In this document: piece by piece, positions 23,617 to 32,070 of the stretch
Position numbering within the stretch: the first letter of the stretch is position 1
How the letters are laid out: each line of letters opens with the position of its first letter
Assembly: GCA_949296115.1 (NCBI GenBank)
Contig: CASFNR010000009.1
Span: 1 to 64,000 of the forward strand
Reading direction: 5' to 3'
DNA from: an uncultured Eubacteriales bacterium
GTDB lineage: Bacteria > Bacillota > Clostridia > Oscillospirales > Oscillospiraceae
DNA length: 64,000 nt
Made by a program: the position numbers and the translations under genes
The notes under the pieces: generated by a model
What the model was told of the DNA's origin: nothing
Databases searched by the model: none
Seen by the model: only the letters and a program-made list of their open reading frames with translations

Positions 23617-25008
23617 ATGAAGCGCTTTGTGGACAGAGAGCAGGAGATGGATACCCTGCAAAAGGAATATGAGAGGGACGGCAGTGCGCTGGTGGTGCTG
23701 TTCGGACGCAGAAGAGTCGGTAAGACGACGCTGATTTCCCGGTTCATCCGGGATAAGAAAGCACTGTTCTTTCTTGCCAGCGAGGAATCCGAAGCTCAGA
23801 ACCGGCAGGCTTTCCAGGAAAAGACCGCTGCTTTTTTGAACAGCGACTTGCTGAAAAATGTGGAGGTCAAGACTTGGGATGTGCTGTTCAAAGCCATTAT
23901 GGACATGCCCTTTGATTCCAAGCCGGTGATTGTTTTGGACGAGTTCCAATATTTGGGCAGGTCCAATCCGGCGTTTCCTTCCGTGTTTCAGCGGATTTGG
24001 GAAGAGATTTTGAAGGACAAGTCTGTAATGGTAATCCTCTGCGGATCGCTGATTTCCATGATGCAGTCCCAGACCTTGGCCTATGGCAGCCCACTGTATG
24101 GCAGAAGGACAGCACAGATCCGGCTGAAGCAGATTCCCTTCGGCTACTATCATGAATTCTTTCCGGATAAAACCCGCAAAGAATTGATCGAGATGTATGC
24201 GGTCACAGGCGGTGTGCCCAAGTACATCGAGCTGTTCTCCCAGAGCCGGGACATTTACAATGCTATCGAGGAGTGCGTGCTGAATCGGTCTGGTTACCTC
24301 TATGACGAACCTCATTTTCTGCTTCAGCAGGAGGTCAGCGAAGTGGGAAGTTATTTCTCCATCATCAAAGCCATCGCAGCGGGCAACACGAAGCTGTCCG
24401 CCATTGCCGGTGTTTTGGAAGTGAAGTCCACCAGCCTGACAAAGTATCTGAAAACCCTGATTGATCTGGACATTCTGGAACGGGAAGTGCCGGTGACGGA
24501 GGACAATCCGGAAAAGAGCAAAAGAGGACTATATAAGATCAAGGACAACTATCTGCGCTTCTGGTTTGCGTTCGTCTATCCCAACATGAGTTTCATCGAA
24601 AGTGGACACAGCCGGATTGTTATGGATAAGATCCGCAAAAACCTGGTGCGCAGCCACATTGCGTTTGTCTACGAGGATGTGTGCAAGGAGCGGATGTGGG
24701 AGATGAATGCACAAGGTGTGTGGCCATTCTACTTCTCCAAACTGGGACGGTACTGGGATTCCAAAGAGGAAATTGACATTGCAGCCATCGACCCGGAAGG
24801 GAAGAATTTGATCCTGGGAGAGTGTAAATACTGGCAGGAGCCGGTGGGTGTCAGTGTACTGCGGGACCTGGAGACCAAGGAGAAAACCGTTGCCTGGGAG
24901 AAGAACAACCGGAAGAGCTGGTATGTTCTGTTCAGCACTTCCGGCTTTACGGAGGAACTGAAACAGGAGGCAGAAAGAAGAACAGAGCTGAAGCTCTGTG
25001 AGGGATAG
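23617..25008 (+). CDS. Archaeal-type AAA+ ATPase with C-terminal DUF234 nuclease-like domain
   Basis: 463 residues. Walker A GRRRVGKTTL (about 28-37) and Walker B VIVLDEFQY (about 104-112) begin a STAND/archaeal-ATPase module; a winged-helix region follows (AIAGVLEVKSTSLTKYLKTLIDL). The C-terminal part has EIDIAAID...LILGECKYW (about 382-403), which fits the D/E-x-K core of a PD-(D/E)xK nuclease fold, as in DUF234. Cellular role unknown; such genes are frequent in accessory regions and have been linked to defence or transposon-like cassettes. It has its own promoter and lies inside an inverted-repeat pair. The ATG at 23617 follows GAGGTG. Confidence 0.82.
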   Translation: MKRFVDREQEMDTLQKEYERDGSALVVLFGRRRVGKTTLISRFIRDKKALFFLASEESEAQNRQAFQEKTAAFLNSDLLKNVEVKTWDVLFKAIMDMPFDSKPVIVLDEFQYLGRSNPAFPSVFQRIWEEILKDKSVMVILCGSLISMMQSQTLAYGSPLYGRRTAQIRLKQIPFGYYHEFFPDKTRKELIEMYAVTGGVPKYIELFSQSRDIYNAIEECVLNRSGYLYDEPHFLLQQEVSEVGSYFSIIKAIAAGNTKLSAIAGVLEVKSTSLTKYLKTLIDLDILEREVPVTEDNPEKSKRGLYKIKDNYLRFWFAFVYPNMSFIESGHSRIVMDKIRKNLVRSHIAFVYEDVCKERMWEMNAQGVWPFYFSKLGRYWDSKEEIDIAAIDPEGKNLILGECKYWQEPVGVSVLRDLETKEKTVAWEKNNRKSWYVLFSTSGFTEELKQEAERRTELKLCEG

Positions 25009-25530
25009 AAGAAAATGCAGACGGTTGTTTGAGGATTCCGAAAACCTTATAAATTTTACAAAATCCCCAGGGCAAAGGAGAATGAGTCCAATGTCCTGGG
25101 GATGTCCACTTCAAGGGTAATATTAACCGGAGGTAAGGTAGTACAGACAATCACTTTGGGACACGGGAAATTCAAGGATAGATGGGGACAAGTTCCCTAT
25201 TCGGATATCCGCTGGATATCCAGGACAGCAAACTTGTGCGCTGCAGGCTGGGGGAGGAGCCCCCAAACCCCATTGCCTGTAAGAAAGCGGTACTTGCTTA
25301 GCTGTCGTATCCGTTTCTGTCTGTCCTGTTTGATACCCAGGATTTCGTCTGTATCTCTGAAAGGACATTTCTGTCCGGCGCCAACAGTAAAATTGCGCTT
25401 TTCGGGCTGCTGGAGAATTTCCTGCGGCCCGGTTTCTTTGGTTCAGCGGAGCAGGTTTTGACGGTTGCCCAAACAGCTGCATAGAGACGGCCAGCATTCC
25501 GCTCCGGCAAATAGCAGCTCTGGAGGATGT
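25009..25530. other. Non-coding region with the right inverted repeat arm
   Basis: Between the ATPase stop and the TPM-protein stop no gene is supported. It contains the right arm of the inverted repeat and paired GGATATCC palindromes at 25203-25222. Confidence 0.6.
25158..25271. repeat. Right arm of imperfect inverted repeat flanking the ATPase gene
   Basis: Resembles the reverse complement of 23061-23160, with a few insertions and substitutions. Confidence 0.7.
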
Positions 25531-26322
25531 TCAGAATTTACCGCTCCGGCCGGAACCGCCGCCTCCGGATTCGCTTTTACTGCTGCCGCTGCCGGAGGAG
25601 CTGCGCTGGATTGCCTGCCTGTGGGTTGTCTTGCGGATAAACCGATCGGTTTTTTTCGTCAGTTGCAGATCTTGGGAAATGTAGCTGCCGGCTGTGGCCT
25701 TGACGGCTACGTTGTCCATCTTATTCCAGATCAGGGAAACGATAAGCACGGACAAAAGCAGGGACAGGGCTATTGCCACAAGGATGGGGAACAAATTGCT
25801 GGACCGTACCGGTTTTCCTACGGATGCGGTTTCCAGATAGGATTCACATTCTGCCACATAGTCCGTAAAGCCGCCATACCAATCGTTCTCCTGAAAATTG
25901 TCCAGAAAGACTTCTTCCAGCTGCTTCTGCCCGTAGCTGTTGAATGTATATTCACAGCGCGAGCCGTAGCAAAACATTGCCCAGTCCCGGTCCTCCATAC
26001 TGAGCAGCAGCATGATGCCATCACGGTTTGGCCCCTCGCCCATGGTGTTGTCATGGTAGATGGTGTAGGTCGCTTTGAAAACGCCCTCAGGCTGATAATC
26101 CCGGTAGTCATCCAAAGTCACCATATAAACGCCGACACCGTATTTTTGAGAAACCGCCTGTGCCATTATTTCCAGCTGTGCGTTCTGGCTTTCACTGAGA
26201 AGTCCGGCGGCATCGGTTACATAATTCAACTGCGCACCGGTTTGTTCTGCCGCAGCTGGGCTCACACAGAGCGCAAACACCATCATAACCGCCAGCAGGA
26301 GGCTAAGTACTCTTTTTTTCAT
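25531..26322 (-). CDS. TPM-domain membrane protein (YdjH-like)
   Basis: 263 residues. Signal peptide at 1-25 (KKRVLSLLLAVMMVFALCVSPAAA), then a TPM (TLP18.3/Psb32/MOLO-1) domain at about 33-155 beginning with YVTDAAGLLSESQNAQLE, one transmembrane helix near 178-200, and a Ser/Gly-rich tail (about 240-263). TPM domains occur outside the membrane in protein-quality or repair contexts, and B. subtilis YdjH is a TPM protein encoded with YdjG and YdjI. It is last in the island's minus-strand operon, 13 bases after the zinc-ribbon gene. Biochemical activity is unknown. Confidence 0.82.
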   Translation of the reverse strand: MKKRVLSLLLAVMMVFALCVSPAAAEQTGAQLNYVTDAAGLLSESQNAQLEIMAQAVSQKYGVGVYMVTLDDYRDYQPEGVFKATYTIYHDNTMGEGPNRDGIMLLLSMEDRDWAMFCYGSRCEYTFNSYGQKQLEEVFLDNFQENDWYGGFTDYVAECESYLETASVGKPVRSSNLFPILVAIALSLLLSVLIVSLIWNKMDNVAVKATAGSYISQDLQLTKKTDRFIRKTTHRQAIQRSSSGSGSSKSESGGGGSGRSGKF

Positions 26323-26335
26323 GCTTTCGCCCTCC

Positions 26336-27469
26336 TTACCGTCCTGTCAGCAGCAGTGCGGTCACGCTGAGGGTAATGAGCAGTGACGCAATTGCCGCAA
26401 AGAGTGCGATTACCCGCTTTGTGCTGACCGGCAGCTTGCCAACCAGCTTGCCGGTCTGAGCGTTCATGGCAAAGAGAAAGTCCTTGCCCTCCCATTTTGT
26501 GTTCAGCAGCCATACGGGAAGCAGGGCGTAATGTACCTTGCCCCGCTTCAGGCAGATATCCCGTCCCGTTTCCTTACAGGAGGTATACCCCGATATGGTT
26601 CCCTCCAGTGCATTGACAAAGGAGCTGACGCAGCGTTTATCCGCCCGCTCCCGGCTGTCTTCCACGCTGACGTCGTATTTGTCCGCCAGAAAACCTGGCA
26701 GATACGCGGTGGAAAAAGGTTTGAGGGCCGAATAGTCATAGGGCTCAATGGAGTCCATGTAATCGTCCGGCATTTTGCTGGAGGCATCCACAGGGACTTT
26801 TTCAAAGCTGAGAGAGCCGCCTCGCCGTACATCAAACTCACTGATTTCGGTGATCTCATAATCCCCTGAAGTATATACCCGTTTGCTGACAGCATCAAAC
26901 CGCACGCTTCCGGACACCTCACCGTCGAACATCCAGAAGGGAACATATACACCTTTGATTTCCTCCAGATGGTTGGTCTTTGAAAAGGTCGATGGCAGAA
27001 GGGGCTTTTTGCGATAGTACTGTTTCAGGGCTTTGATGGCATCCTGCTTACTGAGCTGAAAGGGTAGGATAAAATCCGGTTTCAAAACCCCGGAAAACTG
27101 CCCCGGCACCACCGAAGGGTTGCCGCAGTAGGGACAGGAGGTGGCGGCGGTGGTTGCGTCGCAGATCAGCTCCGCACCGCAGGAGGGGCAGCTGTAGCTG
27201 CGCATCTGCGCCCCCTCTGCGCCCCAGTCTTCACTGAGATCCGAGGTGTCCCACTGGGAGCCGTCCCCGGCAGCCTCCGGCGGGGCCTGGGCAGCGGACT
27301 CTGCCTGCTCCATGGCCTGGGCTGCTTTTTCTTCCTTTTCTGCATAGAGGGCCTCGATCTCGGCAACGTCAAAGCTAGAACCGCAGTAGTCGCACTCCAG
27401 CTTGCCGGATTCTCCCGCAAAATGGAGGGGTCCGGTGCAGGCGGGGCACTGATAATTTGTAATCTGCAT
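26336..27469 (-). CDS. Zinc-ribbon membrane protein (YdjG-like)
   Basis: 377 residues. An N-terminal CPAC...CDYC ribbon (about 8-29) and a second CPSC...CPYC ribbon (about 93-115) precede a conserved soluble domain with VLKPDFILPFQLSKQDAIKAL and YVPFWMFDGEVSG, which is typical of proteins misannotated as PriA-like or TFIIB-ribbon proteins. A single transmembrane helix lies near the C terminus (about 352-373). In B. subtilis YdjG has this layout and acts with YdjH and YdjI at the membrane. Here it is flanked by the TPM and lipoprotein genes in one operon. Confidence 0.8.
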   Translation of the reverse strand: MQITNYQCPACTGPLHFAGESGKLECDYCGSSFDVAEIEALYAEKEEKAAQAMEQAESAAQAPPEAAGDGSQWDTSDLSEDWGAEGAQMRSYSCPSCGAELICDATTAATSCPYCGNPSVVPGQFSGVLKPDFILPFQLSKQDAIKALKQYYRKKPLLPSTFSKTNHLEEIKGVYVPFWMFDGEVSGSVRFDAVSKRVYTSGDYEITEISEFDVRRGGSLSFEKVPVDASSKMPDDYMDSIEPYDYSALKPFSTAYLPGFLADKYDVSVEDSRERADKRCVSSFVNALEGTISGYTSCKETGRDICLKRGKVHYALLPVWLLNTKWEGKDFLFAMNAQTGKLVGKLPVSTKRVIALFAAIASLLITLSVTALLLTGR

Positions 27470-27593
27470 TGTTATTCCTCATTCCCCATGCCGGCGCTGT
27501 GCTGAAAATCCACACCGCCGGCAGCGATCCGGTTCGGGCAGAACCCAAATCCTGCCCGTAACCGCAGATGGAATCTGTCTTACGATGGTTTGC

Positions 27594-28643
27594 TTAGGGT
27601 ACCTGGGCCTCTGGATGAATCCACTCCGGCATGGAGAATTCCGCCTCCAGCATCGGCAGGTACCAGCTGGCATACAGTCTGGGCCGGGAAGTTTCTTCGA
27701 TGTCCTCCCAGTCCAGTCCCCAGGGACGCAGATAGATCTCGTAGGCAAAGGCATCCTCGCCGTTTTCATAGTGGCCGTCGATGCAGATCATATTCTCTGC
27801 GCCCACCAGGCCCGGGTCTACGATCCAGTCCGCATGCGCCAGGTCAATGTCCGTAAACCATCCGCCCTCGGACATCACCGTGCCGTGTTCACCGGTTCCG
27901 GCTTCCTGAAGGCTCACCGATGCCAGCGCCATGGGGGAAACCTTGGTGTAGTCCTCGTCCCAGAGCGTGACCATACCGGTGTAATCCTCGCCGATTTCAA
28001 TGGTGCCGCAGAGATCCCATCGCTCACCGTCCATGCCCTCGTACCAGCCTTCGCAGCTGTCCATGGTCCACCAGCCGTACCAATCGCCGTTCCACCAGGA
28101 CAGGAGGGCGTCCTCCGCCCCCTCTTCGGTGGTAACAGGCTCCGTGACAGGAACCGGCTGGGTGGCTGGCTCTGTGGCCGGTGCCGCTTTTCTGGTAAGG
28201 GCGGCAGGATCCAGGGTGCACTTTCCGGTTTTGCTGGTGAACAGCTGCCGGAATTCCACCTGGACCGGACTGGAATCATCCTTCAGCAGGAAGGCCGTCT
28301 GCAAAGAGATCGTCTCCCCCGGGGCAACGGTTTCTGACCGGTTCTTCACCGCTTCCTCTCCGGAGTGGAGGGCAGCGGGTTCCAGGATCTGGTCATTCTG
28401 GGTGCAGCTTTCCCCGACACCCCAGGAATAGGTGGTGTTTTCCTCACTGTTGTTTGTAAACTCCAGGGCCAGCACCATGGTGCCTGCTCCCTGGGGATCC
28501 TCCTGGATCCAGGCCTCTTTGCACAGGATCTCATACTTGCCCGCCTTGACTTGCGGGGTTCCGTCTCCCTGCCCCTTGCCGCAGGCGATCAGCAGCATCG
28601 CTGCCAGGATCAGGCAGAGGATCCTCATTTTTGTCTTTCTCAT
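27594..28643 (-). CDS. Predicted lipoprotein of unknown function
   Basis: 349 residues. A lipobox LIAC places the lipidated Cys at residue 21 of a typical type II signal peptide. The following region (about 30-150: VLALEFTNNSEENTTYSWGVGESCTQ...) resembles the DUF5067-type immunoglobulin-like fold. A TEPATQPVPVTEPVTTEEG linker separates it from a C-terminal Trp-rich beta domain with SWWNGDWYGWWTM. The ATG at 28643 has GGGAGGG before it. It is probably surface-anchored. No precise homologue is recognised. Confidence 0.72.
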   Translation of the reverse strand: MRKTKMRILCLILAAMLLIACGKGQGDGTPQVKAGKYEILCKEAWIQEDPQGAGTMVLALEFTNNSEENTTYSWGVGESCTQNDQILEPAALHSGEEAVKNRSETVAPGETISLQTAFLLKDDSSPVQVEFRQLFTSKTGKCTLDPAALTRKAAPATEPATQPVPVTEPVTTEEGAEDALLSWWNGDWYGWWTMDSCEGWYEGMDGERWDLCGTIEIGEDYTGMVTLWDEDYTKVSPMALASVSLQEAGTGEHGTVMSEGGWFTDIDLAHADWIVDPGLVGAENMICIDGHYENGEDAFAYEIYLRPWGLDWEDIEETSRPRLYASWYLPMLEAEFSMPEWIHPEAQVP

Positions 28644-28764
28644 AATTCCCTCCCGAAACATCCGTGATGCGCAAATCCGGCGGTCACCGGAAGTGTCCGG
28701 CGTTGTCAGAAACGGCAAACTGCCTGTGACCGCCGCCGTTTTGACTTCTTTTTGGAGGGCTATT

Positions 28765-29475
28765 TCAACTGTTTACCGCCCCGCCGCAGTATTCACAGCA
28801 TCCGCTGGCATCCGGCGTGGTGGTTGCGCCGCAGTAAGGACAGGTAACCGCAGCCTTGGGCGCCGCTGCCTGCTGGATCTGGTCCCGAACGTCCTGACGA
28901 ACCTGGGTCAGCGCCTGCCGGATTTCTTCTGCCAGGTTTTTGTAATTGCGGTACTCCACGTTGTTCTCCGGATTGAATCCAGCGTTTATGCCGGGACGCA
29001 GCATGGGAGGCGGCGTGATGTCCACAGGGCTGGAGTTGATTTGAAACCGTATTTCGTCAAAATAGGGATTGTTGACGAAAATGGTGATATAAAAATCGTA
29101 GGAGTATTCATAACGCGGGGGATTGTAACTGACCTCATTGCCGTCTTTATCCTCACGCAGGATCTCGCAGCGGCTTTCATCGATGTCCAGATTACAGCCG
29201 GTCACGTCGGCAAAATCCAGAACATCCGGGTTGGCTTCTGCCAGATCTCTTGCCCGTGTCACAATGAACTTCCCAGCGTCCTCGTCCAGGAGCACCTTGG
29301 TAACCGTGCCGAGGGTTCTGGTGGTGTGGAATGATGCAACCTTTTCCCGAGAGAACCAGGGTGAGAGCTTATTTGCGCAGTGTTTACACAGATTTCCGTT
29401 CTCCAGCTTCCGGTTGCCCAGCAGGCCGATTTTTTCCCCGCAGATATCGCAGTACTTTTTATCAAACAGTCCCAT
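28765..29475 (-). CDS. DUF4428 zinc-ribbon protein
   Basis: 236 residues. The N-terminal CDICGEKIGLLGNRKLENG...LCKHC (about 9-36) is the DUF4428 motif, and a C-terminal CPYCGATTTPDASGCCEYCGG forms a second ribbon. The middle region contains a beta-rich domain with EYSYDFYITIFVNNPYFDEIRFQINSS. No signal peptide or membrane helix, so it is probably cytosolic and could bind membrane partners through its ribbons. An AAGGAG SD lies before the ATG. It is co-transcribed with the SPFH gene. Confidence 0.75.
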   Translation of the reverse strand: MGLFDKKYCDICGEKIGLLGNRKLENGNLCKHCANKLSPWFSREKVASFHTTRTLGTVTKVLLDEDAGKFIVTRARDLAEANPDVLDFADVTGCNLDIDESRCEILREDKDGNEVSYNPPRYEYSYDFYITIFVNNPYFDEIRFQINSSPVDITPPPMLRPGINAGFNPENNVEYRNYKNLAEEIRQALTQVRQDVRDQIQQAAAPKAAVTCPYCGATTTPDASGCCEYCGGAVNS

Positions 29476-29559
29476 CGTTATTCCGCTCCTTTTTGTAAGA
29501 TGAAATGGATGATGCCGCCTTCGTTATGTCCTCTGCCTTGGCGTCTGGCAAAGCAAATG

Positions 29560-30921
29560 TCACTGTACATCCCCACTGTCAAAGGGGTCGCCGCATTCAG
29601 GGCAGAATTTTGGCGGATGTGCTGGGTCAGCCGGCTCCCAGCCGCACTTATCGCATTTGTACTGGGGGACACCTGCCGGCTTGGGCTGGCCACACTCGGG
29701 ACAGAACTTTCCTTTGTTTACTCCGCACTCGGGGCAGAATTTTCCGGTTGCTGCTGCGCCGCACTGGGGACACTTCCAGCTGCCGGCGGCAGGCTTCGGT
29801 TCGGGTTTTTTACTGCCGCAATTCGGGCAAAAGCCGCTGGTGATGCCACTGTGACCGCAGGTACAGGTCCAACCGGCCGCAGGCGCGCTCTGGGGTACAG
29901 GCTGGGGCTGCTGGGCACCCATCTGGTAGAGATTCTGCGCATTCATACCACCCATCTGACCTGCCATGTTCATCCCCATAAAGGCCATGGCGGGGCCTGC
30001 ACCTTGATTGGCTGCCGCAGACTGCATGGCGGAGGCCTGGGCGCCCACCAGATGTGCAGCTGCCCTTGTGGGGTCCATAAAGGCTGCATTGCGCTGCAGC
30101 TCCTTGATCATCTGCTCGTCTTCTTCACTGGCCTTCACCGAAGACACGCCGAAGGAAACGATTTCCAGTCCCCGCAGATTGCGCCATTTCCCGGAAAGAA
30201 CTTCGTTCAGTGCGCCAGCCAGCTCCATGGTATGGCCCGGCAGGGCAGAATAGCGGATGCCCATGTCGGAGATTCTGGCAAATGCGGGCTGCAGTGCGGT
30301 GAGAAGCTCCGTTTTGAGCTGCCCATCCAACCGATCCCGGGTATAGTCCTCGGTGACATTGCCGCAGACATTGGTATAGAACAAAATGGGGTCGCAGATG
30401 CGGTAGCTGTACTCGCCGAAGCAGCGGATGGCAATGTCAATGTCGATGCCGGCCCGCTGGTCAACCACACGGAAGGGAACCGGCGACGGCGTGCCGTACT
30501 TGTTGCCAATCAGCTCCTTCGTATTGAAGTAGTAAACCCGCTGATCCTTGGGCGGTTCTCCGCCGAAGGTGAAGCGCTTGCCGATGTTCTTGAAGGTATC
30601 AAGAATGCTGGTTCCCAGGTCGCCGGAAAAAATCGTCGGCTCTGTGGAGCTGTCATAGATGAATTCCCCCGGCTCTGCGCAAAGCTCCGTAACCTTTCCC
30701 TGATCGACAATAATCATGCACTGGCCGTCGGCCACGGCTACAACGGAGCCGTTGGAGATGATATTTTCGCTGCCTTTGTAGTTTGAACTTCTGCCGGAAA
30801 CTCTGCGGACACCTTTGACAGCCATCACGTTTTCCGGAATGGATTCACAATAAAAATACTCTTTCCACTGGTCGGCCATGACGCCGCCGGCGGCTCCCAA
30901 TGCTGCTTTGATAAGTCCCAT
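29560..30921 (-). CDS. SPFH-domain protein with C-terminal zinc ribbons (YdjI-like)
   Basis: 453 residues. The N-terminal 250 residues form the SPFH/virion-core-protein domain (ADQWKEYFYCESIPENVMAVKG start, YYFNTKELIGNKYGTPSPV, EIVSFGVSSVKASEED). A Gly/Ala/Met-rich linker follows, then at least three CxxC-based ribbons (about 345-453). This is the architecture of B. subtilis YdjI, which is encoded with PspA, YdjG and YdjH and organises membrane-stress proteins. SPFH proteins oligomerise on membranes. It is probably the scaffold of the operon's membrane complex. No pspA homologue is visible in the window. Confidence 0.85.
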   Translation of the reverse strand: MGLIKAALGAAGGVMADQWKEYFYCESIPENVMAVKGVRRVSGRSSNYKGSENIISNGSVVAVADGQCMIIVDQGKVTELCAEPGEFIYDSSTEPTIFSGDLGTSILDTFKNIGKRFTFGGEPPKDQRVYYFNTKELIGNKYGTPSPVPFRVVDQRAGIDIDIAIRCFGEYSYRICDPILFYTNVCGNVTEDYTRDRLDGQLKTELLTALQPAFARISDMGIRYSALPGHTMELAGALNEVLSGKWRNLRGLEIVSFGVSSVKASEEDEQMIKELQRNAAFMDPTRAAAHLVGAQASAMQSAAANQGAGPAMAFMGMNMAGQMGGMNAQNLYQMGAQQPQPVPQSAPAAGWTCTCGHSGITSGFCPNCGSKKPEPKPAAGSWKCPQCGAAATGKFCPECGVNKGKFCPECGQPKPAGVPQYKCDKCGWEPADPAHPPKFCPECGDPFDSGDVQ

Positions 30922-30945
30922 GTTATGTACCTCTTTTCTGAAAAG

Positions 30946-31437
30946 TTATGCCCACGGATCTTCCGCAGCCGGAATGCGGATTCCGCTCAAAATACTGGAA
31001 TACTCCCACAGAAACCACTGCCCTGTGGAGCCTTTCCGGCGCAGCTTCACGGGCCGCGGAGAATCCGCCCCTGCGGTTTTGAGGTAGAGGCGCAGATAGC
31101 CGGGTTCCACATCCTGTGGTCTGGGGTCTGTCAGCACGTTCAGCGTGTATGGCACATGAGGGTGGTAGCCGTTTTCCGGCGATGCACCCTCAAAATAGGC
31201 AAGGGGCAGATAGGGTTTTCCCCGCAGACGATCCCGCAGGAACTGGCAGTCATAGGGTGTCATGGTCCTGGGACCCCGCAGGAGATTCATTGCGGCAGTT
31301 CCGCCGTCTTTGTCTTTGTCAAACAGCGCCAGCGCACACAAAAACAGCGCACAGATTTGTTCCGGCTGCTGTGCCGCTGCTGCCAGGGATTCAAACTCTG
31401 CTAGATTCCCCGGCAGTTTCTCAAGGATGACCTGTAT
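30946..31437 (-). CDS. DUF6935-like protein with ATA start
   Basis: About 163 residues. The core NLLRGPRTMTPYDCQFLRDRLRGKPYLPLAYF and the later KTAGADSPRPVKLRRKGSTGQWFLWEY are recognisable as a DUF6935-type family. No ATG, GTG or TTG gives a full-length start; the first is a TTG at 31341 inside the conserved region. Reading upstream gives (ATA)QVILEKLPGNLAEF, which fits the family's expected N terminus, with AGGAAGGAG seven bases before the ATA. Second gene of the membrane-module operon, 14 bases after the pseudo-receiver. Function unknown. Confidence 0.65.
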   Translation of the reverse strand: MQVILEKLPGNLAEFESLAAAAQQPEQICALFLCALALFDKDKDGGTAAMNLLRGPRTMTPYDCQFLRDRLRGKPYLPLAYFEGASPENGYHPHVPYTLNVLTDPRPQDVEPGYLRLYLKTAGADSPRPVKLRRKGSTGQWFLWEYSSILSGIRIPAAEDPWA

Positions 31438-31451
31438 AAAACCACTCCTTC

Positions 31452-31835
31452 CTAAAGCGTATCGATCACGCCTGCCAGATACGCCGGCGATACCGATGCG
31501 TAGATAAAATTATCCACCAGCTGATCTTTCACAGCCTGGCGCACTTCTGCGGCAAGCATTTGGTCTGCGGTTTCATCCACCAGCAGCAGAATCTTGCAGT
31601 CCCATCCAAAATTCTTTGCTTCCTTCCGGATTTTCAGCCGTTCATCCAGCGTCCAGATACCCAGCCGTATGACTTCCAATACAAGGATATTGGCCCGGCA
31701 GGCTCTGCACAATGCAATCGTCTCTTCCGGCTTGGAAGAACGGTAGACCACATAATCCGGATCACTGGCCATCAGTGCCTGCATAACAGCCTCTGCCAAA
31801 AGGCCGCCCTTGATATCCAGTACGATTCTCCGCAT
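31452..31835 (-). CDS. Receiver-like protein lacking the phospho-Asp (pseudo-receiver)
   Basis: 127 residues with the alternating hydrophobic-strand pattern of a CheY-like fold: RRIVLDIKG, then ANILVLEVIRLG (about 48-59), then CKILLLVDET. Where receivers have VLD with the phosphorylated Asp, this protein has VLE. No output domain follows. It could be a constitutive or protein-binding receiver that tunes the downstream module. It is the first gene of the seven-gene minus operon, divergent from the sensor genes. The family assignment is from pattern only. Confidence 0.6.
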   Translation of the reverse strand: MRRIVLDIKGGLLAEAVMQALMASDPDYVVYRSSKPEETIALCRACRANILVLEVIRLGIWTLDERLKIRKEAKNFGWDCKILLLVDETADQMLAAEVRQAVKDQLVDNFIYASVSPAYLAGVIDTL

Positions 31836-32004
31836 CTGCGCTTTGCCACCGCCTTCCGATTCTTTTGGAGGTTACACCTATATTTTAGCGGAAGCCCTTT
31901 CGCTTTGCCCCCGCCGATTGGCTAGGTTTTGCAATGATTTTTTCAATTTTTTCTGAAATCCATGACATCGATGGGTGCGCACAACAAAGGGCAGGAAAAC
32001 CGTG

Positions 32005-32033
32005 TTGCCATTTTTTCGGCGCCATGGTATCAT
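32005..32033 (+). promoter_or_regulatory. Promoter of the sensor operon
   Basis: TTGCCA (32005-32010), a 17-base spacer and TATCAT (32028-32033) in the divergent region between the two island operons. Confidence 0.65.
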
Positions 32034-32070
32034 AATAAGGGAATACAAATGTGCACAGTGGAGGTACGGT

